A DNA stretch of 64,000 nucleotides from Rhizobium sp. (GCA_028290545.1 JAQGJP010000008.1:1-64000), one strand, 5' to 3'; shown: positions 8,188 through 17,597, numbered from the stretch's first letter. Notes: generated from the sequence alone by a model not told the origin. Numbers and translations: made by a program.

Positions 8188-8775
8188 ATGGCCAAGAATG
8201 ATGGGCAGATCGTCATCAAGAAATATGCCAATCGGCGGCTCTACAACACCGGAACGAGCACCTATGTGACCCTTGATGACCTTGCCCAGATGGTCAAGCG
8301 CGGCGAGGATTTTACCGTACAGGACGCCAAGAGCGGCGACGATATCACCCATTCCGTTCTGACCCAGATCATTTTCGAGCAGGAATCCAAAAACGGCAAT
8401 ACGTTGCTGCCGATCTCGTTCCTGCGTCAGCTGATCTCCTATTACGGAGACCAGATGCAGACCTTCGTGCCGTCGTACCTCGAACAATCGATGCATGCCT
8501 TCGGTGAACAGCAGGTGCAGATCCGCGAACATATGGCAAAGACGCTGGGCGATACGCCGATCGCCAAGAACCTGCAGATTCCGATGCAACTGATGGAAGA
8601 GCAGATCAAGCGCAATACCGAGATCTTCCGCAAGGCGATGGAAGTGTTCACGCCGTTCTCGGCGACTGCCGCCAAGCCGGAAACCAAGGATGCAGGCCGC
8701 AAGGCCGATGCCAAGGACGTCGAGGACCTGAAGGAGCAGTTGCGCGCGCTTCAGACCAAGATCGAGAATATGTGA
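8188..8775 (+). CDS. phaR: Polyhydroxyalkanoate synthesis repressor PhaR
   Basis: 195-residue regulator of carbon storage (also called AniA in rhizobia). The N-terminal PHB/PHA accumulation DNA-binding domain (residues 7-65, with the hallmark KKYANRRLYNT) is followed by the PHB accumulation repeat region around 70-110 and a charged, Ala/Lys-rich tail. PhaR senses PHB granules and represses phasin and PHB genes. A strong ribosome-binding site (AAGGAGG at 8176-8182) fixes the start. It is transcribed divergently from phbAB, a layout shared by many rhizobia. Confidence is high. Confidence 0.95.
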   Translation: MAKNDGQIVIKKYANRRLYNTGTSTYVTLDDLAQMVKRGEDFTVQDAKSGDDITHSVLTQIIFEQESKNGNTLLPISFLRQLISYYGDQMQTFVPSYLEQSMHAFGEQQVQIREHMAKTLGDTPIAKNLQIPMQLMEEQIKRNTEIFRKAMEVFTPFSATAAKPETKDAGRKADAKDVEDLKEQLRALQTKIENM

Positions 8776-8796
8776 AAAATCCGCCTTGCCGGGCTG

Positions 8797-8872
8797 CAAA
8801 TGGTAGTTTTCTCGCTTCCGGTGCTCACGTACCTTGAGTACGCTCCGCTCCGGATCTCGAAACCATCATTTT
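8797..8872. repeat. Palindromic intergenic repeat after phaR
   Basis: A 76-bp imperfect inverted repeat starts 21 bp after the phaR stop. Its centre is CGTAC-CTTGA-GTACG (about 8828-8842), flanked by GC-rich arms and outer arms AAATGGTAGTTTT / AAACCATCATTT. It resembles the dispersed palindromic repeats that I recall at gene ends in Rhizobiaceae genomes. It may stabilise or end the phaR mRNA. Only one copy is seen in this window. Confidence 0.45.
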
Positions 8873-8951
8873 CGCTCCGGCACGACGAATTTTTGGACCT
8901 GTAGGTGTGGTCTCAGGCGCCTGGTGAGGGGTGAATTGTAAATTTCCCCAC

Positions 8952-9356
8952 TCAAAGGCCGATCGATACGTCCCGGCCGGCGGTTTTTATCGAGACGGTG
9001 AAGCCGGCGATCACATCGACGAGACTGATCAACATCAGAATGAAGAAAATCTGGGTGGCGGCTCCGGCGACCAGCAGGAATTCCACCAGGAAGACCACGA
9101 ACAGCGCCATCGAGAACAGATGGTCGAGCAGCGCGATCGCGCTGCGGCGCGTGGCCTTGAAGATTTCCATGAAAAGAATGATGAGGCTGATGACGATGAA
9201 AAGATCGCCCAGCGACATCGTCCAGGTGGCTCCCGACATCATGTTGACGCTGAGAACCTTGTCGTTCAGCACGGCTGTGCCGCCGCCGCCGAAAATCCCG
9301 AACATCGCGAGATTGTAGAGAATAAACGGAATCAGCATCAGTGGTACGGCGGCCAT
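8952..9356 (-). CDS. Conserved integral membrane protein, unknown function
   Basis: 134-residue hydrophobic protein. Four membrane segments can be seen at about residues 4-22, 45-66, 78-98 and 100-122. There is no recognisable enzymatic motif, and the loop before the second segment is Gly-rich (FGGGGTA). A GAGG ribosome-binding site precedes the ATG. It lies between phaR and rpmF; the rpmF gene is upstream on the same strand but is cut off by a terminator, so it is probably a separate unit. Similar small membrane proteins next to rpmF occur in rhizobia, but I do not know their function. Confidence 0.75.
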   Translation of the reverse strand: MAAVPLMLIPFILYNLAMFGIFGGGGTAVLNDKVLSVNMMSGATWTMSLGDLFIVISLIILFMEIFKATRRSAIALLDHLFSMALFVVFLVEFLLVAGAATQIFFILMLISLVDVIAGFTVSIKTAGRDVSIGL

Positions 9357-9461
9357 CGGTCACATCCTCGATAGTTTTTAGATTTGAGCGTGGCGAAACT
9401 CATAATACACAACACGCCGCCGACAAACACGGATAGTCATCGCATTTTATTCGGCAAACAA

Positions 9462-9490
9462 AAAGGCCGGCATCGCTGCCAGCCCTTTTA
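9462..9490 (-). terminator. Intrinsic terminator downstream of rpmF
   Basis: On the minus strand a GGCTGGCA / TGCCGGCC stem with a short loop (about 9470-9486) is followed by TTTTTGTTT. It lies 23 bp past the rpmF stop. Confidence 0.7.
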
Positions 9491-9512
9491 TAAATTCATG
9501 ACCGAATAGAAA

Positions 9513-9704
9513 TCAGCTGCCGCTGCTTTCCTTCGGGGTCAGAACCTGCCGGCCGCGATACATGCCGGTCTTCAGATCGACATGGTGCGGACGGCGAAGT
9601 TCGCCGGAATTCTTGTCTTCGACATATGTCGGAGCCTTGAGACCATCAGCGGAGCGGCGCATGCCACGGCGCGACGGGCTTGTTTTTCTTTTAGGAACTG
9701 CCAT
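9513..9704 (-). CDS. rpmF: 50S ribosomal protein L32
   Basis: 63-residue basic protein of the large ribosomal subunit. It starts with the invariant [18 protein letters not shown] and has the alphaproteobacterial L32 body. The open frame extends 7 codons further upstream, but the ATG at 9704 is universal for the family. An intrinsic terminator follows. Unlike enterics, where rpmF sits with plsX and fab genes, it stands alone here. Confidence 0.98.
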   Translation of the reverse strand: MAVPKRKTSPSRRGMRRSADGLKAPTYVEDKNSGELRRPHHVDLKTGMYRGRQVLTPKESSGS

Positions 9705-9813
9705 TTTTCTAACTCCAAATCTCAACCGGACATTCCAGCGATCAGCCAGACAGGCCGTACCAGTCAGTGATCATTTCCGGAAAAGTTGCCGGGCTTATAC
9801 ATGCGGAAAGATA

Positions 9814-9857
9814 ATTTGACCAGTCCCCAGAAAAATTTTTCTTGGAGCTGGTCAAAT
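9814..9857. repeat. 44-bp near-perfect palindrome between gst and rpmF
   Basis: The two 22-bp arms (9814-9835 and 9836-9857) match at 19 of 22 positions, with outer arms ATTTGACCAG / CTGGTCAAAT and a centre AAAAATTTTT with no loop. It begins 8 bp after the gst stop. As RNA it would form a long hairpin and may end the gst transcript; as DNA it could extrude a cruciform. Confidence 0.65.
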
Positions 9858-9864
9858 CCGTCGC

Positions 9865-10512
9865 TCAGGCTTCATCCTCCGGCACGATCCAGGTCTCTTC
9901 GGCGGCATCCGCCGTCCAGGCGATCCAGGCCGGATGCGCCTTGAAAGCAGCGATGTAGGCCAGCGTTTCAGGATGTTGCGAGAGCACATAGGCTTCGAAT
10001 CGGTTGATGACGGGGGCGAACATAGCGTCAACCGCAGAGAACGCGCCGAACAGGAAGGGGCCGCCGCTTTTGCGGATGCTTCGATGCCAGATGGTTTCGA
10101 TCCGGTCGATATCCGCCCGCATGTCGGCGGTAACAGGCGCGGCCTTCGTTGGGCGGCGCAGGTTCATGGGGCAGGCATTGCGAATGCCGCGAAAGCCGGT
10201 CGCCATTTCCATGCTGTAGGCGCGCGCCAGCGCCCTGTCCTTCCGGTCGGCGGGCCAGACCGGCCTGTCGGGGAAGAGTTCTGCGGCATATTCGATAATC
10301 GCCAGCGATTCCCAGACCTTGAAGCCGTCGTGAACAAGCAGGGGCACCTTGCCGGTTTCGGAGACAGCCCTGATGGCGGGATTATCGTTGAGGAAATCGA
10401 ATGGAATGACTTCGTCGGTAAAGTCGATGCCGGCGGCTTTCATTGCCATCCACGGCCGCATCGACCATGAGGAATAGTTCTTGTTGCCGACGATCAGCTT
10501 GAGGTCGCTCAT
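9865..10512 (-). CDS. Glutathione S-transferase family protein
   Basis: 215-residue protein with an N-terminal thioredoxin-like GST domain (residues 4-80) and an all-helical C-terminal domain. The N-terminus (NYSSWSMRPW) offers Ser14 and Ser15 as candidate catalytic residues for activating glutathione, and the glutathione gamma-Glu site is VWESLAIIEY near 66-75. Such enzymes conjugate or isomerise small electrophiles with glutathione. The substrate cannot be inferred. It is monocistronic, with a long palindrome directly after the stop and mtgA upstream on the same strand, 70 bp away. Confidence 0.9.
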   Translation of the reverse strand: MSDLKLIVGNKNYSSWSMRPWMAMKAAGIDFTDEVIPFDFLNDNPAIRAVSETGKVPLLVHDGFKVWESLAIIEYAAELFPDRPVWPADRKDRALARAYSMEMATGFRGIRNACPMNLRRPTKAAPVTADMRADIDRIETIWHRSIRKSGGPFLFGAFSAVDAMFAPVINRFEAYVLSQHPETLAYIAAFKAHPAWIAWTADAAEETWIVPEDEA

Positions 10513-10582
10513 GTTTTGCTCCGGTTGACAGGCCGGGACTATAGGACGGACGGAAATCCCTCACAAATCAATAGAAGTGCGC

Positions 10583-11347
10583 TCAGTCATAAAGGCATTT
10601 GATATAATCGCCTGAACCCTTGGCGCGCCTCTCGATCAGCGACGCCAGGCGCTTCATCCCCTTGGCGGGTTTGGAGGCGACGCGTTTGATCGGGTTCGGC
10701 AGGGATATGGCCAGCAAGGATGCCTGCCTGCGGCTGAGCTTCGAGGCAGGGATCTTGAAATGATATTGCGATGCGGCCCCGATGCCATAGATGCCCGGAC
10801 CCCATTCGGCGATGTTGAGATAGATCTCCATCAGCCGCCTCTTGGACCAGACCAGATCGGCTCCGAGCGCGAGCGGCAGTTCCAGGCCCTTGCGGATGAA
10901 GGAGCGGCCGTTCCAGAGAAACAGGTTCTTGGACGTCTGCATGGGAATGGTGGATGCACCGCGGGTGGATTCGCCATCCAGCGCATCCTGGATCACGCCG
11001 TTCATCTGTACCCAGTCGACACCGTCGTGATTGCAGAACTGGCCATCTTCCGACATCATCACCGACTGCACCAGCACCGGGGCGATATCCTCGAACTCCA
11101 CCCATTGCCGGTCGTAGCCCTGCAATGTCGCGAGATCCCAGAGCATCAGCGTCGAGACGGGGTGGATGAATTCGAGCTTGTAGATAAGGATCAGCGCATA
11201 AGGCAGCAGAGCAATGCCGATCACCCATTTGAGGACTGTCTTGAAGCGCCTGCGCATCGGCGACTCAACGGCAATGGCGGGAACGGCCGGGGGCCTTGCC
11301 GCCGGAGATGGGTCTTCGACCAGTCGTGCCTCGGGAGTGACGTCCAA
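10583..11347 (-). CDS. mtgA: Monofunctional biosynthetic peptidoglycan transglycosylase
   Basis: 254-residue GT51 glycosyltransferase that polymerises lipid II into glycan strands without a transpeptidase domain. A membrane anchor is at about residues 40-57. The catalytic Glu100 lies in [11 protein letters not shown], the [13 protein letters not shown] motif is near 135, and [15 protein letters not shown] is near 168-182; all are GT51 hallmarks. It is divergent from the polyprenyl synthase gene, whose pathway makes the lipid carrier precursor, a sensible neighbour. Confidence is high. Confidence 0.95.
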   Translation of the reverse strand: MDVTPEARLVEDPSPAARPPAVPAIAVESPMRRRFKTVLKWVIGIALLPYALILIYKLEFIHPVSTLMLWDLATLQGYDRQWVEFEDIAPVLVQSVMMSEDGQFCNHDGVDWVQMNGVIQDALDGESTRGASTIPMQTSKNLFLWNGRSFIRKGLELPLALGADLVWSKRRLMEIYLNIAEWGPGIYGIGAASQYHFKIPASKLSRRQASLLAISLPNPIKRVASKPAKGMKRLASLIERRAKGSGDYIKCLYD

Positions 11348-11492
11348 ACTGCAATGCCTCGGGTTTCCTCGCTGCTCGGATGATTTCTTAAACCGGCAGC
11401 CACTCCATTGCCAGTATTTTGACGGAAGTTTGTTAACCCGGTCGGCTTATCCCGTGTTGCAAGCACATTTCCGGCATGCCAAAGAGCACTGT

Positions 11493-12401
11493 ATGCAGGA
11501 TACGATCTTTCTGGACAGGCTGGGAGCGCATGCCGTAGCGGTGGAAACGCTGCTCGCGGCGCTATTGTCCACGTCGAAACGCGATGGTGAGATCGCCCGG
11601 CCAACGCGGTTGTTCGCAGCCATGCGCCACGGCGCCCTCAATGGCGGCAAGCGCCTGCGTCCGGCGCTGGTGATCGAAAGTGCGGCGCTGTTCGGAGGCA
11701 GTGCCGAGGCGGCGCTGCGGGTGGCGGCGGCACTCGAATGCATCCATTGCTACTCGCTGATCCATGACGATCTGCCGGCCATGGACAATGACGACCTGCG
11801 GCGTGGCCAGCCGACCGTCCACAAGGCGTTCGACGAAGCGGCGGCGATCCTCGCCGGCGACAGCCTGCTGACCTATGCGTTCGAGATCGTCGCTTCGTCC
11901 GAGACGCCGCTGGCTGCGGAACAGAAAATAGATCTGACGCTGGCTTTGGCGCAGGCGGCCGGCCCCGGCGGCATGGCCGGTGGCCAGGCGCTCGATCTCG
12001 AAGCCGAGACGAAAGTTTTGTGTGAAGCCGAAATCATTGTCATGCAATCGATGAAGACCGGCGCGCTGATCCGCTTTGCCTGCGAGGCGGGTGCGATCAT
12101 CGGCTCAGCCGGCAGGCAAGAGCGAGACCGGATGATCCGCTTCGGCCAGATCATCGGCCTTGCTTTCCAGTTGCGTGACGATCTCCTCGACCTGGTTGCC
12201 GACAGCGCGACGCTCGGCAAGGCGACCGGAAAGGACGCGGCCCGCGGCAAGGGCACGCTGCCATCGCTGAAGGGGGTCGCCTGGACGGAAAACCGGCTGG
12301 CGGAATTGATCGCCGAGGCCCAATCGCTGCTGTCGCCCTATGGCGCGCGCGCTGCAATGTTGATCAAGCTGGCGTCCTACGTCGCCACACGGGAAAAATG
12401 A
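11493..12401 (+). CDS. ispA: Polyprenyl synthetase (farnesyl diphosphate synthase type)
   Basis: 302-residue trans-prenyltransferase that extends C5 units to geranyl/farnesyl diphosphate. The first Asp-rich motif DDLPAMD is at residues 92-98 and the second (DDLLD) near 229; the GGKRLRP signature is at 51-57. The frame is open 93 codons upstream, but residues before ATG 11493 are not family-like. Bacterial FPP synthases have two spacer residues in the first motif as here. It is followed, with no gap, by hisC, with a GTG next to the stop codon, so the two are co-transcribed. Confidence 0.92.
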   Translation: MQDTIFLDRLGAHAVAVETLLAALLSTSKRDGEIARPTRLFAAMRHGALNGGKRLRPALVIESAALFGGSAEAALRVAAALECIHCYSLIHDDLPAMDNDDLRRGQPTVHKAFDEAAAILAGDSLLTYAFEIVASSETPLAAEQKIDLTLALAQAAGPGGMAGGQALDLEAETKVLCEAEIIVMQSMKTGALIRFACEAGAIIGSAGRQERDRMIRFGQIIGLAFQLRDDLLDLVADSATLGKATGKDAARGKGTLPSLKGVAWTENRLAELIAEAQSLLSPYGARAAMLIKLASYVATREK

Positions 12402-12404
12402 GTG

Positions 12405-13469
12405 ATGAGCAAATTCTGGTCGCCGATCGTCTCAAGCCTGAAACCCTATGTGGCCGGCGAGCAGCCGCGCATCGAAAACCTCATCAAGCTCAACACCAAT
12501 GAAAATCCTTATGGCCCGTCGCCAAAAGCAGTCGCGGCAATCGCAGCGGAGGCCGGCGACCGGCTTAGGCTCTACCCCGATCCGGCCTCGATGCGGCTGA
12601 GGACTGCGATTGCCGATCTGCACGGGATAAAGGTCGAGGAGGTGTTCGTCGGCAACGGCTCCGACGAGGTGCTGGCGCATGCGTTCCAGGCACTGCTGAA
12701 GCATGACAAGCCGCTGCTCTATCCGGATATCACTTACAGCTTCTACCCGGTCTATTGCCTGCTCTATGGTATCGAGGCCAACGAAATTCCCCTCGACGAG
12801 AATTTCCTTATCCAGCTAAGCGATTACGAGGCGGATTGCGGCGCGATCATTCTGCCCAATCCGAATGCGCCGACCGGCATCGGCCTGTCGGTTGCGGAAA
12901 TCGAGCAACTTGTCTCCAGTCATCCGGATCAGCCGGTGGTGATCGATGAAGCCTATATCGATTTTGGCGGCGAGAGCGCCATTCCGTTGACCCGCAAATA
13001 TGCCAATCTGCTGGTCGTGCATACGCTGTCGAAATCGCGCTCGATGGCCGGCATGCGCGTCGGTTTCGCAATCGGCCAGCGGCCGCTGATCGAAGCGCTG
13101 GAGCGGGTGAAGGACAGTTTCAATTCCTATCCGATCGACCGTCTCGCCGAAGCCGGCGCGACCGCCGCGATCGAGGATGTCGAATGGTTCGACCAGACGC
13201 GCAGCAAGGTCATCGAATCACGTGAACGCGTCACCGGTGCTCTGCGCCAGCGCGGCTTTCAGGTCCTGCCGTCTCAGGCAAATTTCGTCTTCGCACGGCG
13301 TCCGGCTCATGAGGGCGCGGCGCTGGCCGCCGGCTTGCGCGGTCAATCCGTGCTGGTCCGGCATTTTGCCAAGCCGCGGATTTCTGATTTCCTGCGGATA
13401 TCGATCGGCACGGCAGACGAATGCGACCGCCTGATCGAGGCGATCGATATCGTTATCGGCACTCCATAA
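12405..13469 (+). CDS. hisC: Histidinol-phosphate aminotransferase
   Basis: 354-residue PLP-dependent class I/II aminotransferase that converts imidazole acetol phosphate to histidinol phosphate in histidine biosynthesis. The PLP lysine is in [11 protein letters not shown] near residue 210, the pyridoxal-ring contacts NPNAPTG and DEAYIDF lie near 150-190, and NENPYGPS near the N-terminus is a HisC signature. The ATG at 12405 is chosen over the adjacent GTG at 12402. Rhizobia often carry more than one HisC paralogue, and it is not next to other his genes here, so it may act on another 2-oxo acid or on an aromatic amino acid. Confidence 0.9.
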   Translation: MSKFWSPIVSSLKPYVAGEQPRIENLIKLNTNENPYGPSPKAVAAIAAEAGDRLRLYPDPASMRLRTAIADLHGIKVEEVFVGNGSDEVLAHAFQALLKHDKPLLYPDITYSFYPVYCLLYGIEANEIPLDENFLIQLSDYEADCGAIILPNPNAPTGIGLSVAEIEQLVSSHPDQPVVIDEAYIDFGGESAIPLTRKYANLLVVHTLSKSRSMAGMRVGFAIGQRPLIEALERVKDSFNSYPIDRLAEAGATAAIEDVEWFDQTRSKVIESRERVTGALRQRGFQVLPSQANFVFARRPAHEGAALAAGLRGQSVLVRHFAKPRISDFLRISIGTADECDRLIEAIDIVIGTP

Positions 13470-13477
13470 TCAAGAAT

Positions 13478-13834
13478 TCAAGGCCGAATCACGCAGACAC
13501 GGTGTTCCATCCGGCAATCGCTGTTGCCGGCCAGGCTGCCAATGTCGATGATCTTGGCGCCGGGATGCTCGATCACCACGCGCGAAGGCATGCTGACCGT
13601 GCCATAGGACCATGCGCCGACATTGCGGCGGTGATAGACCACAACATTTCCGGAATAGGTATTTGCCTGACGATGGGCACGGGCACGGTGGCGGAAATTG
13701 ATGTTGATGACGACCTTGGTCGGCTTGCCGACATGGTGGTGGCGGCGCATCCTCTCGCCGGCACTGGTCTCAAATGCCGTGACCGTCAGAAGCAAGGTGG
13801 CGGCAAGTGCTAACAGGGCGGAACGCTGAAACAT
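13478..13834 (-). CDS. Small secreted basic protein, unknown function
   Basis: 118-residue protein with a clear signal peptide (hydrophobic stretch at about residues 5-20, cleavage likely after TSA). The mature part has a His/Arg cluster (MRRHHH, then RHRARAHRQ) and two cysteines near the C-terminus (DCRMEHRVC) that may form a disulfide. I do not recognise a domain. The ATG at 13834 has an upstream AAGGGA. It converges on hisC with an 8-bp gap. A perfect CtrA-type box lies 55-69 bp upstream of its start, so it may be cell-cycle controlled. Confidence 0.75.
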   Translation of the reverse strand: MFQRSALLALAATLLLTVTAFETSAGERMRRHHHVGKPTKVVININFRHRARAHRQANTYSGNVVVYHRRNVGAWSYGTVSMPSRVVIEHPGAKIIDIGSLAGNSDCRMEHRVCVIRP

Positions 13835-14172
13835 GGCCTTGATCCCTTTGACTCGAATTGCTCGCCGCGAGCGGCATGTGCGCAATCGTTAACAAACAGT
13901 TAACACTGAGTTCACTTTTGAATCAAGAACCTGAAAAGCCGGTTTTGCCAGTACTTTAGCAAAAGGTTAACGCGGCAGGCGAAGCTTTTGAAAAAAGTGA
14001 GATAAAATAATCGATTAAATCGGAAATACGTCTTTGACAGGGCTTGCGGTGGCGCAATCGCACGACTAAACACCGTTTTGACGCAATGCACATAAATTCC
14101 TGTGCGTGCCTTGCAGCCGATTGCGCTGATCTCGTTTGGCGCATGATTTTGCCCTCCCGGGAGGTCCCATTA
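13835..14172. other. 338-bp divergent intergenic region before sdhC
   Basis: This gap separates the small secreted protein gene (leftward) from sdhC (rightward). It contains the CtrA-type boxes described separately, GANTC sites (GACTC about 13850, GAATC about 13920) and a possible -35 hexamer TTGACA at 14034-14039. A leftward open frame of 78 codons (13956-14192) is present but not supported as a gene. Confidence 0.55.
13889..13904. promoter_or_regulatory. CtrA-type box TTAA-N7-TTAAC
   Basis: TTAA (13889-13892), seven bases, TTAAC (13900-13904) matches the alphaproteobacterial CtrA consensus exactly and does so on both strands. A second near match, TTAG-N7-TTAAC, is at 13956-13971. They lie 55-137 bp upstream of the small secreted protein gene and 200-280 bp before sdhC. 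CtrA is the master cell-cycle regulator in this class; binding here is inferred from sequence alone. Confidence 0.55.
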
Positions 14173-14565
14173 ATGGCGAATGCCGCAAACAACCGTCCTT
14201 TATCCCCGCATCTGCAAATCTATAAACCGATCCCGACCATGATCTCCTCGATCATGCACCGAATCACGGGCGGCGCGCTGTATTTCGGCACGGTGCTGGT
14301 CGCCTGGTGGCTGATCGCCATCGCTTCCGGCGAAGGCTACTACAATGCCGCGCAATGGGTGTTCGGCTCGATCATCGGCCAGATCATCCTGTTCGGGTTC
14401 ACATGGGCGCTGGTGCAGCACATGTTGGGCGGGCTGAAGCATTTCATGTGGGATCTTGGCTACGGCTTCGAGAAGCATTTCACGACGCGGCTCGCCAAAG
14501 CCCAGTTCGTCGCCGCACCTGTTATCACCGTGATCCTCTGGATCATCGGCTATCTCGTTCGCTAG
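14173..14565 (+). CDS. sdhC: Succinate dehydrogenase cytochrome b556 subunit
   Basis: 130-residue inner-membrane subunit that anchors complex II and shares the heme b and quinone site with SdhD. Three membrane segments are visible (about 30-52, 63-85, 105-127). The SdhC motif RPLSPHLQIY is near the N-terminus, HRITGG near residue 33 and the heme ligand His in HMLGGLKHFMWD near 84. The frame is open 43 codons upstream, but ATG 14173 (MANAANN) gives the family start. First gene of sdhCDAB; the sdhD start follows after 8 bp. Confidence 0.97.
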   Translation: MANAANNRPLSPHLQIYKPIPTMISSIMHRITGGALYFGTVLVAWWLIAIASGEGYYNAAQWVFGSIIGQIILFGFTWALVQHMLGGLKHFMWDLGYGFEKHFTTRLAKAQFVAAPVITVILWIIGYLVR

Positions 14566-14573
14566 GAGCTCCC

Positions 14574-14957
14574 ATGGTCGATATGCGCACGCCGCTCGGC
14601 AAGGTTCGCGGGCTCGGCTCCGCCAAGGACGGTACCGAACATTTCTGGCGCCAGCGGCTGACGGCTGCCGCCAATGTGCCGCTGCTGATCTTTTTCATTG
14701 TCTTCATCATCGCCCACAGCAGTTCCTCCTATGCGGAAGTGCGTTCGGCGCTCGGCAATCCGTTCGTTGCCGTGCTGATGGGCCTGGTGGTGATCTCGGG
14801 TCTCGTCCATATGCGCATCGGCATGCAGGAGATCATCGAGGACTATGTCCATCACGAGGGCGGCAAGGTCGTGTGCCTGATGCTCAACACATTCTTCACG
14901 GTTCTCGTCGGCGGGCTCTGTCTTTTCGCCGTGCTGAAGACCGGGTTCGCGGGGTAG
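14574..14957 (+). CDS. sdhD: Succinate dehydrogenase membrane anchor subunit
   Basis: 127-residue inner-membrane subunit of complex II with three membrane segments (about 33-52, 58-78, 98-122). The heme ligand candidate is the His in LVHMRIGMQEIIEDYVH near residue 83, and the same stretch carries the family's Asp/Tyr quinone-site residues. The upstream extension of the frame lies in sdhC and is ignored; ATG 14574 has GGAGCTCCC before it. It sits 6 bp before sdhA. Confidence 0.96.
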   Translation: MVDMRTPLGKVRGLGSAKDGTEHFWRQRLTAAANVPLLIFFIVFIIAHSSSSYAEVRSALGNPFVAVLMGLVVISGLVHMRIGMQEIIEDYVHHEGGKVVCLMLNTFFTVLVGGLCLFAVLKTGFAG

Positions 14958-14963
14958 GTTATC

Positions 14964-16805
14964 ATGGCTCTCGTTTCCAATCCCGCCAACGGCGGCAAGG
15001 CCTATGAATATGTCGATCACGCCTATGACGTGGTGGTCGTCGGCGCCGGCGGCGCCGGTCTGCGCGCCACCCTCGGCATGGCCGAACAGGGCTTCAAGAC
15101 GGCCTGCATCACCAAGGTGTTTCCGACGCGTTCGCATACGGTCGCCGCACAGGGCGGTATCGCGGCCTCGCTGCGCAACATGACGCCAGACAGCTGGCAG
15201 TGGCACCTCTACGATACGGTCAAGGGTTCCGACTGGCTCGGTGACGTCGACGCCATGCAATATATGACCATGGAAGCGCCGAAGGCGGTCTATGAACTCG
15301 AGCATTACGGCGTGCCGTTCTCACGCACCGAGGATGGCCGCATCTACCAGCGGCCGTTCGGCGGCCATATGCAGAATTACGGCGAAGGTCCGCCGGTGCA
15401 GCGCACCTGTGCTGCCGCCGACCGCACGGGTCATGCGATCCTGCACACGCTCTACGGCCAGTCGCTCAAGCACAACGCCGAATTCTTCGTCGAATATTTC
15501 GCGCTCGACCTGATCATGTCCGACGACGGCCGCTGCACCGGTGTGGTTGCGTGGAACCTGGACGACGGCAAGATCCACCGCTTCACCGCCAAGATGGTGG
15601 TTCTGGCGACCGGCGGCTATGGCCGCGCCTATTTCTCGGCGACCTCGGCGCATACCTGCACGGGCGACGGAGGCGGCATGGTGGCGCGGGCCGGCATGCC
15701 GTTGCAGGACATGGAATTCGTGCAGTTCCATCCGACCGGCATCTACGGGGCCGGCTGCCTGATCACCGAAGGTGCGCGCGGCGAAGGCGGTTATCTCGTC
15801 AATTCCGAGGGCGAGCGTTTCATGGAGCGCTATGCGCCGACCGCCAAGGACCTTGCTTCGCGTGACGTTGTCTCGCGCTGCATGACGCTGGAAATCCGAG
15901 AGGGTCGCGGTGTCGGCAAGGCCAAGGACCACATCTTCCTGCATCTCGACCATCTCGATCCCGCCGTGCTGCATGAGCGCCTGCCGGGGATTTCCGAGTC
16001 GGCCAAGATCTTTGCCGGCGTCGATGTCATCCGCGAGCCGATCCCGGTCCTGCCGACCGTGCATTACAACATGGGCGGCATCCCGACCAATTACTGGGGC
16101 GAAGTGCTGAACGCCGACGGCGCCAATCCCGAGCGCATCCTGCCCGGCCTGATGGCCGTCGGCGAAGCCGGCTGCGCCTCGGTGCATGGCGCCAACCGGC
16201 TCGGCTCGAACTCGCTCATCGACCTCGTGGTGTTCGGCCGCGCCGCCGCCATCCGCGCCGGCGAAGTCATCGACCGCGCCGCATCGATCCCGGCGCTCAA
16301 TGTCGCGGCCTGCGACAAGATCATGGCGCGCTTCGATCGCCTGCGTCATGCAAACGGCGCGACGCCGACTGCGGTGCTGCGCGAAAAGATGCAGCGGACC
16401 ATGCAGGAAGACGCCGCCGTGTTCCGTACCCAGGAATCGCTGGAATCGGGCTGCAAGCGGATGAGCGCCATCTGGAAGGAGCTGCCGGACATCAAGGTCA
16501 CCGACCGTTCGCTGATCTGGAATTCCGACCTGGTCGAAACGCTGGAACTCGAAAACCTGATGGCCAACGCCATCACCACGGTGGTCGGTGCCGAGGCCCG
16601 CAAGGAAAGCCGCGGTTCGCATGCCCGCGAAGACTATGTCAGTGGTCCGTTCGCCGGCCGCGACGACGTCAACTGGCGCAAGCATTCGCTGGCATGGGTC
16701 AATGAGGCCGGCGAGGTCAGGCTCGACTATCGTCCGGTGCATACCAAACTGATCGCCGAGGGCATGGACCCGCATAAGATCGAGCCGAAAGCTCGGGTGT
16801 ATTGA
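14964..16805 (+). CDS. sdhA: Succinate dehydrogenase flavoprotein subunit
   Basis: 613-residue FAD subunit that oxidises succinate to fumarate. The dinucleotide motif GAGGAGLRA is at about residues 27-35, the His that bonds FAD covalently is His58 in [10 protein letters not shown], the substrate-binding motif HPTGIYGAG is near 252 and the catalytic Arg region near 295-300; [13 protein letters not shown] is near 408. The length is typical. It is the third gene in sdhCDAB; sdhB follows after 12 bp with a GGAG site. Very secure. Confidence 0.98.
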   Translation: MALVSNPANGGKAYEYVDHAYDVVVVGAGGAGLRATLGMAEQGFKTACITKVFPTRSHTVAAQGGIAASLRNMTPDSWQWHLYDTVKGSDWLGDVDAMQYMTMEAPKAVYELEHYGVPFSRTEDGRIYQRPFGGHMQNYGEGPPVQRTCAAADRTGHAILHTLYGQSLKHNAEFFVEYFALDLIMSDDGRCTGVVAWNLDDGKIHRFTAKMVVLATGGYGRAYFSATSAHTCTGDGGGMVARAGMPLQDMEFVQFHPTGIYGAGCLITEGARGEGGYLVNSEGERFMERYAPTAKDLASRDVVSRCMTLEIREGRGVGKAKDHIFLHLDHLDPAVLHERLPGISESAKIFAGVDVIREPIPVLPTVHYNMGGIPTNYWGEVLNADGANPERILPGLMAVGEAGCASVHGANRLGSNSLIDLVVFGRAAAIRAGEVIDRAASIPALNVAACDKIMARFDRLRHANGATPTAVLREKMQRTMQEDAAVFRTQESLESGCKRMSAIWKELPDIKVTDRSLIWNSDLVETLELENLMANAITTVVGAEARKESRGSHAREDYVSGPFAGRDDVNWRKHSLAWVNEAGEVRLDYRPVHTKLIAEGMDPHKIEPKARVY

Positions 16806-16817
16806 GGAGAATGAACA

Positions 16818-17597
16818 ATGGTTGAACTCGCTCTCCCCAAGAATTCGCAGATGACCCAAGGCAAGGTCTGGCCGAAGCCGCAGGGCGCTCAGAATGTCCG
16901 CGAATACAAGGTTTACCGCTGGTCGCCGGATGACGGCAAGAACCCGTCCGTGGACACTTACTACATCGATGTCGACGATTGCGGGCCGATGGTGCTCGAT
17001 GCGCTGATCTACATCAAGAACAAGATCGATCCGACGCTGACCTTCCGCCGATCCTGCCGCGAAGGTATTTGCGGCTCCTGCGCGATGAATATCGACGGCA
17101 CCAACACGCTTGCCTGCACCAAAGGCATGGACGAGGTGAAGGGCACGGTAAAAATCTATCCGCTGCCGCATATGCCGGTGGTCAAGGACCTGGTGCCGGA
17201 TCTGAGCAATTTCTACGCCCAGCATCGCTCGATCGAACCCTGGCTGAAGACGGTGTCGCCGCCGCCAGCCAAGGAGTGGAAGCAGAGTCATGAGGACCGA
17301 CAGAAGCTCGACGGCCTTTATGAATGCATTCTCTGTGCTTGCTGCTCTGCATCCTGTCCCAGCTACTGGTGGAACGGAGACCGCTATCTCGGTCCCGCCG
17401 TTCTGCTGCAGGCCTATCGCTGGCTGATCGACAGCCGTGACGAAGCCAAGGGCGAGCGCCTCGACAATCTCGAGGATCCCTTCCGGCTCTATCGCTGCCA
17501 CACGATCATGAACTGCGCCCAGGCCTGCCCGAAGGGGCTCAATCCGGCCAAGGCCATCGCCGAGATCAAGAAGATGATGGTGGAGCGCCGGTTCTGA
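16818..17597 (+). CDS. sdhB: Succinate dehydrogenase iron-sulfur subunit
   Basis: 259-residue subunit that relays electrons from FAD to quinone through [2Fe-2S], [4Fe-4S] and [3Fe-4S] clusters. The plant-type [2Fe-2S] cysteines are in [15 protein letters not shown] near residue 75-90, the [4Fe-4S] set in [12 protein letters not shown] near 172-183, and the last set in [14 protein letters not shown] near 230. Length matches the family. Five bases later an unrelated nucleotidyltransferase gene starts, probably on the same transcript. Confidence 0.98.
   Translation: MVELALPKNSQMTQGKVWPKPQGAQNVREYKVYRWSPDDGKNPSVDTYYIDVDDCGPMVLDALIYIKNKIDPTLTFRRSCREGICGSCAMNIDGTNTLACTKGMDEVKGTVKIYPLPHMPVVKDLVPDLSNFYAQHRSIEPWLKTVSPPPAKEWKQSHEDRQKLDGLYECILCACCSASCPSYWWNGDRYLGPAVLLQAYRWLIDSRDEAKGERLDNLEDPFRLYRCHTIMNCAQACPKGLNPAKAIAEIKKMMVERRF

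Noticed and set aside
13956-14192. 78-codon leftward frame before sdhC
   Set aside because: Overlaps the sdhC start and CtrA-type boxes, no family resemblance and no good ribosome-binding site. Only the short shared peptide argues for it.
15321-17501. 726-codon frame antisense to sdhA-sdhB
   Set aside because: A shadow of high-GC codon use: sdhA and sdhB have every conserved active-site and cluster residue on the forward strand.
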